A stretch of DNA of 64,000 bases, taken from the NCBI GenBank assembly GCA_910584665.1, contig CAJUBL010000003.1, forward strand, positions 10,891 to 74,890, given 5' to 3'. The position numbers and the translations under genes are program-made. Shown one piece after another: positions 8,045 through 17,252 of the stretch; position 1 is the first letter of the stretch, and each line of letters starts with the position of its first letter. The DNA comes from an uncultured Muribaculaceae bacterium. GTDB taxonomy: Bacteria > Bacteroidota > Bacteroidia > Bacteroidales > Muribaculaceae. The notes beneath the pieces are model-generated. The model searched no databases, had not been told where the DNA came from, and worked only from the letters and a program-made list of their open reading frames with translations.

Positions 8045-11000
8045 CTATATTTTTTGATCTTCAGTCAGTTTTTCATACAGTTGAGCTGACATGCGTTCCA
8101 TGATGATAGATATATACTGGAAGAACATCGAGTCGGTAAGATAAGGACCAGTGTTTTTGACCTGTTTGGCTTCGGATGCCTTGTCTATGAATTTTTCCAT
8201 ATCAGAGATCTCAACTGGGTTTTTACCAAGAGGCAGAGTACTGTAGAACATTTTTACAAATTGCAGGACATTATCCCTGACTGCGTCAAGCTGTTCAGTA
8301 TAATTATCCTTTTTAAGTCCATATTGATCGGGAGCCAAACCTACGGTTTGGGAATCACCAACCATTATGGCACGAAGCCTGTTTGCATCATTCCCGAATG
8401 CAATCGTGTTATTGTATTCTCCTTTAAGAGCGCCTCTCACGGTTGCTGTCTTGGGGTTAGGGTGATATTTGGCATTGATTTTAATGTCTTTACCGTAAAT
8501 CGCAGAGAATGCCTGATTTATGAATTTTTCGATTTCAGGGTTCATCTTCAATAGCTTAGAACCGTTACCCGTAAAATAAATGAAACTTGGAGGGTCAACA
8601 GGATCCATTGCATGTGCCAGTTGAGCAAGATGATATATCAGAGCTGAGTTGTGAAAATGTAACATGAACTTGGGAATCTGATTGTTGAAGATACGCACAA
8701 AATCATCAGGTCTTTGAGAGAAACCATAGTTCATGATCGAGACAATATCATCGCTCCAGCTAATGGGATTGTTGGCCTGTGCAAACTGTTCCTTGGGTGT
8801 CTGTAATACTTCGCCGACAGCACGTTTGGCCTCAGGTTTGAAAATATTGTTTTTTGCACTTGCTCCTTTGTTGTTCAGTGTACCGCCAAGATACAGAGAG
8901 TTACCGGCAAAATTAAACGATGATACATATTGTGGGGCGTTATCCTTGTATACGATGATATCTGATGATCCTCCACCTATATCAACCAGCATAGACGCAT
9001 CCTCAGTATAGACAGCGGCAATGTCAATATCGTAGTAGGGAGACAGAGACTCGTTGGTAGCAGGAACTTCGTTATCAAGGCTGCGTCCTGCCGGAATCGT
9101 GAGCATTTGACCTTGTTTCCAGTCGGGTCTGAAATATTTGATAAACTCCTCTTCCCATGTATCTTTGTAAACTTTCACGAGTTCGGGCTGGAATGATAAC
9201 GGGTATGTCCAGATGAGTTTTACCCGGTCGAGATCGTAGCCCTGACATATGAAGTGACTACGTAAAATGAACATTAGCTCACCGATAAATGCCTTACACT
9301 CGCGCTGGTATATCTGATTCATTGTGTAGTTGCCGTCGTTATCCTTGTCATAGAACCATTTGAATTTGCCATCTTCGATGTTGTCAAGAATAACTCCGTT
9401 GCGCATGTTACGTTTACCTTGTGTATAGTAGGCAAACGGAATCGCGCTGTCAACCAGTGGCAGGTCACCTGAACTGTTTGTATTCTGCCCTTTGCGTAAC
9501 GTGTTTATAACCGTTGGAATTGGGAAACAATAGCCTGGAATCGGTTTATCCTGAGGTCTTATGCGGGATGGTATGAACTCAGATAGCTGTGTGACGAGAG
9601 ATTCCATATTGCCCCATTCTTTGTCACGGGATCCTGTAGGCAGATATAGATCGTCTATATGTGGATCGAAATCGTTGGAATTATTGTTAGGACGTGTAAT
9701 ACTCAGGAACTCCAGTTCATTCCAGTCTCCGTTCTCTGCATCGTTGTGTAAAGTGCAGATTTCTGACAATTGGGCTTCTCTCGTTCCCTGTATCTTATGA
9801 TGATATGCCACATAAGTGTTTGATGTCCCAAGATCGATAGCTACGGTAGTCTCAGAGACATCAACAGGCGATTTGACACGAAGATTGGGAACAATAAGTG
9901 CCGTACCTGTTATTTCAAGAGGTTCTCCGTTTCCGTCCAGTAATACATCGGGAACAATAAGAGTCAGTTCGGCAAAGTCAATTGCTGCACGGGTATTGAC
10001 AGTTTTAGTTTCCTGAGCCTTGGTATTGTGATTGTAGACATTGACGTTAACTTCTTTGGTTCTGTCTGCATTCTTGCCACAGTTGACATTGAAATACCGG
10101 CTCGAGATGGGAGGCGTGGGAATATCCTGACGCATGTCAGATGTCGTCTTATACGTTACTTCACTGCCGTTGGTAAACTCGTTCACATTGTTCCCTGATA
10201 GCCAGAAGAAGTTCAGATCCCATTTCAACTTATTGAATGAGTTGTGAAACAGTACCTTGTAGATGTTGTCGAAGCACGGACTCTTGGCAAACGGATAGAT
10301 GCCGAAAGCAAAGTTTGAGGTCTCGTTGTCAGATATAAGGACACCGTTCGGCCAAGTGCGGTTTTCGCTGTTTGAGGGCCAATAATCACGGGCAAGTTTT
10401 ATTGTTCCGCCGGTGGTCATTGTCAAGGCTATAGTTACGGTAAAATGGCCGTCGGTATATTGTTGTATGTCGAGACCTTTGATCAGTTGCTTGAGATCAA
10501 GATATTTCAGAGCCTCACGCTTGAGTGGTATTAGGCAACGGCGTTTTTTTACGAGATTGGTGTCGGTGTATTCTATGGCTTCATAATTTCTGTCGATGTC
10601 ATATGGAAGAACAACAAGCATATCGGCCAGCAGGTCGTTGACTGTTACCCATTTCATCTGGCTTAGACCGTCGGGTGACTTTCTGTTGTCAATGGCCTGC
10701 TTGAAGTCATTGATGTCAAGTTCGAAGTCAAAAGGCTTCTCGATAAACAGCAGGTATTTAAGATAGACGCTGTCCAGTCCGTTGGGACGTAAATGAACCT
10801 GATTCTGAGGATTGCGTGTCTGTAGCGTAGGTAGCTGTTGTGATGTCGGCGTTATATTGAAGTCTTTGAACCTGGTGGCGAATGATTCAGTTGAGGTGCC
10901 GGCAATACCTATTGGCGAGTAGAGTTTGATTGTCTGGAAGAGATTGATGAAAATCTTGTCGAGACCGGAGTCATTGAGCAATAGATACATAAAATCCAGA

Positions 11001-11713
11001 AACTGTGAGTCGCGGTCGGCCGGAAGGCACCATGATTCTGGATCGTTGCTGAGTAATTTGCGAGTGTTGACCTTTATTGCGGCATCAAGGTCACACCCGG
11101 CTACGGTGAAGAAACCTGTGAACGGTGACGTCGCTCCAAATACTGTGCCGTTATATCTGAATGTATAAAGTTTAGTGAAGTCAAATTCATATCTGACTCC
11201 GGCGGCTGATTTACGCTCGTTGATGGTGTCGATATAACTCTTGCGGAACATTTCCAACGCCTTGAGGTATGGCACCATAGGATCTTTATTCCCTTGCGGT
11301 ACGTATGTATTTACAGTGGTGAGATTAAGGATTTGGGCTGTAATTCCTGTCTCACGCAGATTGATATCCCCGAAGCGATATATTATTTCAAACATATCGA
11401 GACAGTGAGATATAGCCCGTGTATAGTCTGGATTAAGAGTCTTTTTAGCAAGTTCTGTCTGGTTCCATGTACCATGACCGGCGTTATACTCACGGAAAGC
11501 TATATCGGTCAGATGCATGCGTGCATATGGAGACGGTATCGAAGTGATCTTTGTGGTTTGTCCCGGGTTCATGTATGCCCCCAGTCTGAGGTAGGCATCG
11601 CCATAAGGGTTGCCGTTTCCGGCACCGGCCGCCATGGCTTTATTCTCGACAAAAGCACTGTTGTCAGCGGTGGTGTCGGGAGTCGCCTGCATTCCAAATA
11701 TTAATTTGTCCAT
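8045..11713 (-). CDS. Large protein with C-terminal Hsp70/actin-like ATPase domain
   Basis: A 1222-aa protein without signal or membrane helix. The first 600 residues match no family I know. From about residue 620 the actin/Hsp70 (ASKHA) fold appears in order: phosphate-1 motif VAIDLGTSNTYVAY (about 622-635), phosphate-2 motif LVDIGGGSSDIIVY (about 907-920), adenosine motif YFTGNGSKLL (near 1046) and the closing segment NPKTATVRGAL. All ATP-binding motifs look intact, so it probably hydrolyses ATP. There is no Hsp70-type substrate-binding domain. Acidic segments between the motifs suggest subdomain insertions. It lies between the tubulin-like GTPase gene (61-nt gap) and the coiled-coil gene (8-nt gap). 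It may be the cytosolic motor or regulator of an envelope complex; that is inference. Confidence 0.88.
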   Translation of the reverse strand: MDKLIFGMQATPDTTADNSAFVENKAMAAGAGNGNPYGDAYLRLGAYMNPGQTTKITSIPSPYARMHLTDIAFREYNAGHGTWNQTELAKKTLNPDYTRAISHCLDMFEIIYRFGDINLRETGITAQILNLTTVNTYVPQGNKDPMVPYLKALEMFRKSYIDTINERKSAAGVRYEFDFTKLYTFRYNGTVFGATSPFTGFFTVAGCDLDAAIKVNTRKLLSNDPESWCLPADRDSQFLDFMYLLLNDSGLDKIFINLFQTIKLYSPIGIAGTSTESFATRFKDFNITPTSQQLPTLQTRNPQNQVHLRPNGLDSVYLKYLLFIEKPFDFELDINDFKQAIDNRKSPDGLSQMKWVTVNDLLADMLVVLPYDIDRNYEAIEYTDTNLVKKRRCLIPLKREALKYLDLKQLIKGLDIQQYTDGHFTVTIALTMTTGGTIKLARDYWPSNSENRTWPNGVLISDNETSNFAFGIYPFAKSPCFDNIYKVLFHNSFNKLKWDLNFFWLSGNNVNEFTNGSEVTYKTTSDMRQDIPTPPISSRYFNVNCGKNADRTKEVNVNVYNHNTKAQETKTVNTRAAIDFAELTLIVPDVLLDGNGEPLEITGTALIVPNLRVKSPVDVSETTVAIDLGTSNTYVAYHHKIQGTREAQLSEICTLHNDAENGDWNELEFLSITRPNNNSNDFDPHIDDLYLPTGSRDKEWGNMESLVTQLSEFIPSRIRPQDKPIPGYCFPIPTVINTLRKGQNTNSSGDLPLVDSAIPFAYYTQGKRNMRNGVILDNIEDGKFKWFYDKDNDGNYTMNQIYQRECKAFIGELMFILRSHFICQGYDLDRVKLIWTYPLSFQPELVKVYKDTWEEEFIKYFRPDWKQGQMLTIPAGRSLDNEVPATNESLSPYYDIDIAAVYTEDASMLVDIGGGSSDIIVYKDNAPQYVSSFNFAGNSLYLGGTLNNKGASAKNNIFKPEAKRAVGEVLQTPKEQFAQANNPISWSDDIVSIMNYGFSQRPDDFVRIFNNQIPKFMLHFHNSALIYHLAQLAHAMDPVDPPSFIYFTGNGSKLLKMNPEIEKFINQAFSAIYGKDIKINAKYHPNPKTATVRGALKGEYNNTIAFGNDANRLRAIMVGDSQTVGLAPDQYGLKKDNYTEQLDAVRDNVLQFVKMFYSTLPLGKNPVEISDMEKFIDKASEAKQVKNTGPYLTDSMFFQYISIIMERMSAQLYEKLTEDQKI

Positions 11714-11774
11714 TTGGGATTATCTGGTTTTGTAATGTGATCTTAGATTTAAAATTTGAAAACAGTACCGGGCA

Positions 11775-13388
11775 TCAGATGTCGACAGACTTGTTGTTTG
11801 CAAACATTTCATCAATACCCATTGATACAAGGGCCAATAGTAAAGGTAACTTGGTACTGTCGGTGACCTGAGTCGGTGCGGTAGGAGAATTCAGCTTCTT
11901 GTAGGATTTGAGAATGAAGTCGGTTAACTGAGCGTCAACAATCTCTTCTCTCCTTCGGCCAAATAACGGATTCCTGATTACAATCGCCGACGCACCGGTA
12001 GGTGATCCTGTGGTAAAGCAGGTAAGGCAATTGGCGCTTTCGGTTCCTTTCGCTTTATTCTTGTCAATGCATTGAATATATCGGGGATGGGCTTTAGTTC
12101 GCTCATTCAGCTGATCAAGCCATTTTTCCCATTCGATGAACATGTTGCGCAGGGCCCATGCGTTACGGTATTGGTTGAGAGTAGCGTCATGACTGTAATC
12201 TACAACTGCAAGGCGTTCTGTCTCGGTTATACCGGTATTGTGGACATAAGCTGTACGGTTCTCGATATTTGCTTTCAGCATTCCTGTCTCCCCGTTCTCA
12301 AAGAACATCTTGAGAAGCTGGAACTTGACTATAGACCGACGGATATCCTCGTCAAGAATACCGGGTAGGTTGGACAGAGCGTGATTATTGTCAACAAATC
12401 CCCACTTCGGACGTTTGAATGTGACTTTGTGTCCCGGAGCTTTTGGCGCCTGCTCTTTGGAAAAGTCGATAACCGACATTGCGGCCATTACCTCGGTAAG
12501 TTGTGGCGGATTATCCTGTTCGCAACCTCCGACTTTGTGTGGGTATTCAGCCTGATTGTCATCACCGACATAATAGCAGTAGTCCATCTCGTGTACCAGA
12601 TATTCATCATAATACATCAGGGCCGCGCGTGTCTTATCGGTGAACGATGAAGCGTCTACATCATATTTGTTTGTGTCAATAATTCTCTGTGTGCAGGTAT
12701 CTCCAGAACCGAACTTAAAGTAGGGTAATACCGATAGGGCTCCAATGAGAGGTGCTCCTATTCCTTTGCTACGGAAACGCTTTACAATTAGGGGTATGCC
12801 GGCTGCACCGGTACCACCGAACAGTGATCCGATTACCATCACGCCATCGTTTGGAGTTACCTGTTCAATAATGGTTTTGAAGGCCGGAGTCTCGAATGAA
12901 ATTCCCGAGAGTATAAGTGAACCGATATTGGGGTTGCCGACGAACCCGACTGACAACGGCATTTTCACGTCATCGGCTGTATAGAGAAGATCTCGTTCAG
13001 CGAGAATGTTTTCGGTCGTGATATTGTTTTTCGGGAGGTTTTTGAATAGAGTTGACATATCGCCGATTCCTTCACCTGAGATATCTATATATACAGGGTC
13101 GGCGATACGAGTCTGGAAGAATGAAGTCTTATTTGCCCAGTCGGCCGAAGCTTTACCTATCAGTGTTGCCATGCCACTGTTCCCGTCTCCGTTTTTGCTT
13201 GGATCGGTCTGATAATAAGACAGTAATTTGCGACAGTCGTCGAGAGCCTTTGATTTCTCGTCATTGTCGACGAATATGGGAACGATATTCTGTGCTCCGG
13301 TCCTGGCTCCGGCGGCAAGAAGCATTATTAATGATCGCATAACGCGTTCGCCGGTGCCTCCTATAGCAAAGATATACAGAGTATTCAT
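11775..13388 (-). CDS. Tubulin/FtsZ-like GTPase
   Basis: A 537-aa cytosolic protein with the tubulin/FtsZ nucleotide-binding pattern. The N-terminal strand-loop is YIFAIGGTGERVMRSL (about residues 5-20), and the tubulin signature loop reads GSLFGGTGAAG (about 186-196), close to GGGTGTG of FtsZ. FVDNDEKSKALDD after strand 2 fits the T3 region. I cannot place the T7 catalytic loop, so polymer-stimulated hydrolysis is unproven. The protein is longer than FtsZ and lacks the FtsZ C-terminal peptide, so it is not the division FtsZ but one of the stand-alone tubulin-like families (Tubulin_2 type) found near membrane or vWA proteins. It follows a four-helix membrane protein gene by 18 nt. Confidence 0.88.
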   Translation of the reverse strand: MNTLYIFAIGGTGERVMRSLIMLLAAGARTGAQNIVPIFVDNDEKSKALDDCRKLLSYYQTDPSKNGDGNSGMATLIGKASADWANKTSFFQTRIADPVYIDISGEGIGDMSTLFKNLPKNNITTENILAERDLLYTADDVKMPLSVGFVGNPNIGSLILSGISFETPAFKTIIEQVTPNDGVMVIGSLFGGTGAAGIPLIVKRFRSKGIGAPLIGALSVLPYFKFGSGDTCTQRIIDTNKYDVDASSFTDKTRAALMYYDEYLVHEMDYCYYVGDDNQAEYPHKVGGCEQDNPPQLTEVMAAMSVIDFSKEQAPKAPGHKVTFKRPKWGFVDNNHALSNLPGILDEDIRRSIVKFQLLKMFFENGETGMLKANIENRTAYVHNTGITETERLAVVDYSHDATLNQYRNAWALRNMFIEWEKWLDQLNERTKAHPRYIQCIDKNKAKGTESANCLTCFTTGSPTGASAIVIRNPLFGRRREEIVDAQLTDFILKSYKKLNSPTAPTQVTDSTKLPLLLALVSMGIDEMFANNKSVDI

Positions 13389-13406
13389 GATTGGTAAATT
13401 TTCTGG

Positions 13407-13859
13407 TTATTGGAAAATGCTGTGAGGCATTATGTTTTGGGCCTTGGAACCTTTTTTGAAAATCAGGCCCCAGATTTCGCAGAACAGAGGGTATACAATA
13501 AAGTTGATGGCCGCGATGTGCCACATGTTGGTATCTGTGAGGATATCATCATTGACAGACCAACCGGCAAACCAGCTGACAAAAAGGTATGTCGAGGCTA
13601 ATGATATGGCCCAGAATACGATAAGAATTACAAGCATGTTTTTCTTGGTAGCATTGGCGGCTTTTGATGCAATGCCGAAGTAGTAAATAAACATGCCTAA
13701 AATAGAACACGTCAAAACCGAAAGTAGTGCGGCGTTCATGCCATATCCGTCGTCGGGATTACCTGCTGTCGAGAGATAGTGGAACCTGTCGGCATAGCTG
13801 TCAATCCACCATCCGTAAAGCGCGTTAGATAAACGCGAGAGAAATTCAAAATCTAACAT
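13407..13859 (-). CDS. Small polytopic membrane protein of the left operon
   Basis: A 150-aa protein with about four hydrophobic segments: near residues 44-63 (LLSVLTCSILGMFIYYFGIA), 76-95, a short one in the segment after the Trp/Asp-rich loop, and 118-134 (INFIVYPLFCEIWGLIF). The N-terminus is aromatic and amphipathic (LSNALYGWWIDSYADRF). No family recognised. It sits between the vWA gene (20-nt gap) and the tubulin-like gene (18-nt gap), so it may be the membrane dock for the tubulin-like GTPase. That role rests only on position and topology. Confidence 0.85.
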   Translation of the reverse strand: MLDFEFLSRLSNALYGWWIDSYADRFHYLSTAGNPDDGYGMNAALLSVLTCSILGMFIYYFGIASKAANATKKNMLVILIVFWAISLASTYLFVSWFAGWSVNDDILTDTNMWHIAAINFIVYPLFCEIWGLIFKKGSKAQNIMPHSIFQ

Positions 13860-13879
13860 GATGTATAATGGTTTGATTA

Positions 13880-15187
13880 TTAATATTTAGCAATTCTGAT
13901 GTCAAATGAGGCGACGGTTCGTTCGTCTGAAATATTATAGACTTTCCTGAGCTGTTCTATTACAGTGTTGAATCCCCAGGTCTTAGACTTCATCTGTTCC
14001 ATGGTCTTGTCAGTGTCATCTTCGATTGAAGAGTTGTTGGCGGCAGATTCTGACATGATGGTAATAGTACCTGAAGTGTCAAAGTTTTTATCGGTAGGAG
14101 CCAGAGACAGAGTCGCTGACGAAATCCTGCCATCATTTACTGTGACATTGGCTGAGGTTATTGCCTTTGAGAGCCCGTCGTTTATCAGGCATTTATATAT
14201 ACCGCTTTTAAGGAACAGTGGAATTGAGAACGGAGTCCATTCAAGAGTCAGTTCGGCTGTATTGTCCTGCTTTGCTTTGGTGGATATACACAGAGTTTCA
14301 TCATTACCTCCACCTATTACCCAGGCGCCTTGATTTGATGTGAAACGGACTTCGGTCATATTTTCGGTTCTGAAATCATTGTCATTGAGGGACAATGTAC
14401 TCCATACAGCAGTACATTTGTCGGCAAAACAATTTTTTAGAACCATGTTTTTCAAAATGTCGGCTTTGCCTGCCGCCATGATATAAAATGGCCGATTAGT
14501 CATCATCGAGTCTTTGAAAATCTTGCCTTTAAGTTGATTCTCTGTGCAATCGTAGTAATAGTTGCCGTTGAAATCTGATTCATATTTAAGTAAAAGAATC
14601 TGGAGGTCATTATTCTTCAATTTGGTGAACGAGTCGTTGAGTTTTCCGCCAAGGTTATTTAGATTGTTTTTGTTCCAGAATTTATCGTTCTCGGCATTGA
14701 TCTTCTGCAATCCACCCGACAATATCATGTCACTTACAAGTATTGCCACGTTATCATCAGAAGCTTTTGAACACAGATCGGCTACAAGCTTGTCGATTTC
14801 GGTTACAGCACCGCCGAATTGTTTCGATTTAGTAAGCTGGTCAACAAGATTGTCGTTGTCAAGTATCTGGGAGCCGATTTTTATTGTATAATCTTTTATT
14901 CCGGTCATATTGCGTTTTGAGTCAGAAACGATATCACTTACTGTTGCCGCAAAATGATTATTTGAAGCGACAAATCCTGCGAAGTCGAGATACCCTTTCA
15001 TGCTGCCTGAATTGTCGACAATGATTGTTACCGAGTTGGGCGTAGCCAGGCATGTATCACTTATGGCGGGGATATCGATAGAGCCATTCCCGGTTCCGGC
15101 TTTAAAAGTCCGTGGACATGCCACAATTAGAAAAATTATAGCTAAAACGGCAAAGAGACCGTATCGTAAAATTTTTTTGTTGTCCAT
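13880..15187 (-). CDS. Membrane-anchored vWA domain protein
   Basis: A 435-aa protein. Residues 8-24 are hydrophobic and end in IVAC, so it is either a lipoprotein acylated at Cys24 or a single-helix anchored protein; the rest would face the periplasm. A von Willebrand factor A domain starts at about residue 52 with a classical metal-binding MIDAS, DNSGS (58-62), and continues with NVAILVSDMILSGG, which supplies the conserved Asp. The C-terminal 200 residues look beta-rich and end in a short helical region. vWA domains bind partners through a metal ion and often act in multi-protein assemblies with ATPases. It starts 25 nt after the stop of the TM coiled-coil gene. Confidence 0.9.
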   Translation of the reverse strand: MDNKKILRYGLFAVLAIIFLIVACPRTFKAGTGNGSIDIPAISDTCLATPNSVTIIVDNSGSMKGYLDFAGFVASNNHFAATVSDIVSDSKRNMTGIKDYTIKIGSQILDNDNLVDQLTKSKQFGGAVTEIDKLVADLCSKASDDNVAILVSDMILSGGLQKINAENDKFWNKNNLNNLGGKLNDSFTKLKNNDLQILLLKYESDFNGNYYYDCTENQLKGKIFKDSMMTNRPFYIMAAGKADILKNMVLKNCFADKCTAVWSTLSLNDNDFRTENMTEVRFTSNQGAWVIGGGNDETLCISTKAKQDNTAELTLEWTPFSIPLFLKSGIYKCLINDGLSKAITSANVTVNDGRISSATLSLAPTDKNFDTSGTITIMSESAANNSSIEDDTDKTMEQMKSKTWGFNTVIEQLRKVYNISDERTVASFDIRIAKY

Positions 15188-15212
15188 TTCAGTAGTTCGT
15201 ATTTAGACGTTT

Positions 15213-17252
15213 TTAAGATTGGGCTTTTACATGAATGCGCTGGTCGGCTGGACGGCCGTCCTTTTCAAGATAAACGATACAGTTGTCGAGGCTGACAATA
15301 GTACCGGGATTTGGCAGATCGAGATCGACGTTCTCAACGACGAGATCGACTTTGAACCCGACTTCATCGCCTATATGCATTGTCTCGACAATGATACCAA
15401 GGTCGCGGCAAACTTTGTCAAGTTCAGCCCGGAGTTCAACAAAGCGGGTTATAAAGGCTTTTGAAACCATATTATGGGTTATGACCGGCAGACCGATCAT
15501 GGACTCATTGAGAACCACGAGAGCCGAGATAAGTCCCTTTGTCTGATCGTAAAAGTGCCGTTGAACACCTTCTTTCAGTTTCCCGTTATCGGATACTGTC
15601 GCAAATGATGACAATGGGTTGGAACGCATCACAAAACCGGTGTTTGCTAATAATGATATCGGTGCGTATAGAGTGGTATCAAGAGAAAGATCCTCGACTT
15701 GAGACTCGAAGTTGGCTATAAGGCGGTATATATCGTATCGATCTTCTATCGGATTGTCCAACAGTCTGGCGCATGCCTGCATGACCTGTTCCTTTACGTT
15801 TACAAGACTGTCGATTTTAGACGCATAATCGACCGCACCATTTCCGAGTGGCGCAAACTGAGTGGTAAACGTTTTGTTTGCAGTGATCTGTGTCTCGAGA
15901 CGAGCAGCTTTGTCGTCACGGTCGGCAGTCATTGTTCTAAGGTTGTTCTGAGTTGCTGATAGGGTACGGCTTGTGCTGTCAAGTTTATCCAGGATCTCTT
16001 GCTGTTTTTTGAATTCCGTATCTTTTATATCCTTGATCTGCCTGATATGCTCTTCCTGATCGTTCTTTATCTTGTCATTCAGTTTGTTTATTTCGTTTTC
16101 GCGATCTGAGAGACGTTTGGCATATTTATTTTCGGCTTCTTCGTTGGCTTTGGCTTTTTCCGTCTTGATAAGGTCTTTGTATTCGCGCTCTTTTTGAGCT
16201 GATTTTTCAGTGTATTCACGTTTTTTCTGAGATATCTGGTCTTCATAATCACGACGTTGCTGATCGAGATCATTTCTAAGTTTGCTATTGTCATATTTGA
16301 GTGTCTGGTTATCGCTGTTGGCAATATGCAGATCATCCTGCAGTCTGTTGCATTCTGACTTCAATTTGTTGTAGTTTGATTTCAACAGGTTGTAGGCGCT
16401 CTTATAGTCTGTAATCTCCTGTGGATTTTGTGATTCTGTTACATTTGTGGTTTTATCGGTTCTTTGATTTGATGGTGTTAAGGTCGCGTTCATGCCGATT
16501 GTCCCTGAATCATTCTCGTTGCTCTCGGGCCGATCGGTATCCCCCTTTTCCTCGTTTTTGCCTTGCTGCGGGCTTTTACGTTTACGCATGTAAAGGAATA
16601 CAACGACAACAGTTGCTATAAGTAGTACTGCTATGCCTGTGACTATGAACAGTTTGGTCATGTCTAAGCCTTCCGGATCATTTGGTTCGTTTACCTGAAT
16701 ATTATCAGGTGGCGTTATGATAGCAGGCAATGACGTTATTGCATATTGTTCGACTATACGGTTGGGAACATTTATGTGTAAATAGTATGTTGTGTCAACC
16801 TTAGTCAGGTTATAGTTGACAGTATCATTGTCGAACCGGACCGAATCTCTGATGAAATTTTTGCCGTCTTTAAAAAACAGCAGTTCTATTTTTTCTATAG
16901 TTGAGTCAGGTTGACAAATCCTAAGTATTGAGTCATCAATGACGGTAAGATGACTGTTGAATCCGGCCTGTTTGTGCAGGTTGATATCTTCCTTGTCTTT
17001 TGATTCGGTGATTTTTAATTTGTCGGTCGGCAGAGTGTCGCCTGCTATAATAATGTTTCCATTATTAGGCGCTTCAACCTCGACCCATTCGCCTGTGAAT
17101 ACGCGTGCTATCCGGCTGGACGATGTGTCTACAACCTGAAAGTATTCTTTAGTCGCTTTGCGGGCACGCATGTCAGCATTTGTTTCGGCTGTCATTAGCA
17201 GTGACCCTGCAACCACTGTCAGTGAAGATAATATGAATTTAATTGACATCAT
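15213..17252 (-). CDS. Signal-TM-coiled-coil bitopic protein
   Basis: A 679-aa protein. A signal peptide (about 1-26) leads a periplasmic beta-rich domain (about 30-190) containing a DTSSSRIARVFTGEWVEVE segment. A membrane helix follows at about 199-221 (LFIVTGIAVLLIATVVVVFLY), closed by MRKRK, so the C-terminal part is cytosolic. This part has a polar linker, a long coiled coil (about 270-470, dense in K/E/D/N/Q) and a C-terminal globular domain of about 200 residues. No family recognised. The start codon overlaps the stop of the vWA-like/Hsp70 fusion gene (ATGA), a sign of translational coupling and perhaps equimolar production. The topology suits a link between periplasmic and cytosolic parts of a complex. 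Confidence 0.87.
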   Translation of the reverse strand: MMSIKFILSSLTVVAGSLLMTAETNADMRARKATKEYFQVVDTSSSRIARVFTGEWVEVEAPNNGNIIIAGDTLPTDKLKITESKDKEDINLHKQAGFNSHLTVIDDSILRICQPDSTIEKIELLFFKDGKNFIRDSVRFDNDTVNYNLTKVDTTYYLHINVPNRIVEQYAITSLPAIITPPDNIQVNEPNDPEGLDMTKLFIVTGIAVLLIATVVVVFLYMRKRKSPQQGKNEEKGDTDRPESNENDSGTIGMNATLTPSNQRTDKTTNVTESQNPQEITDYKSAYNLLKSNYNKLKSECNRLQDDLHIANSDNQTLKYDNSKLRNDLDQQRRDYEDQISQKKREYTEKSAQKEREYKDLIKTEKAKANEEAENKYAKRLSDRENEINKLNDKIKNDQEEHIRQIKDIKDTEFKKQQEILDKLDSTSRTLSATQNNLRTMTADRDDKAARLETQITANKTFTTQFAPLGNGAVDYASKIDSLVNVKEQVMQACARLLDNPIEDRYDIYRLIANFESQVEDLSLDTTLYAPISLLANTGFVMRSNPLSSFATVSDNGKLKEGVQRHFYDQTKGLISALVVLNESMIGLPVITHNMVSKAFITRFVELRAELDKVCRDLGIIVETMHIGDEVGFKVDLVVENVDLDLPNPGTIVSLDNCIVYLEKDGRPADQRIHVKAQS

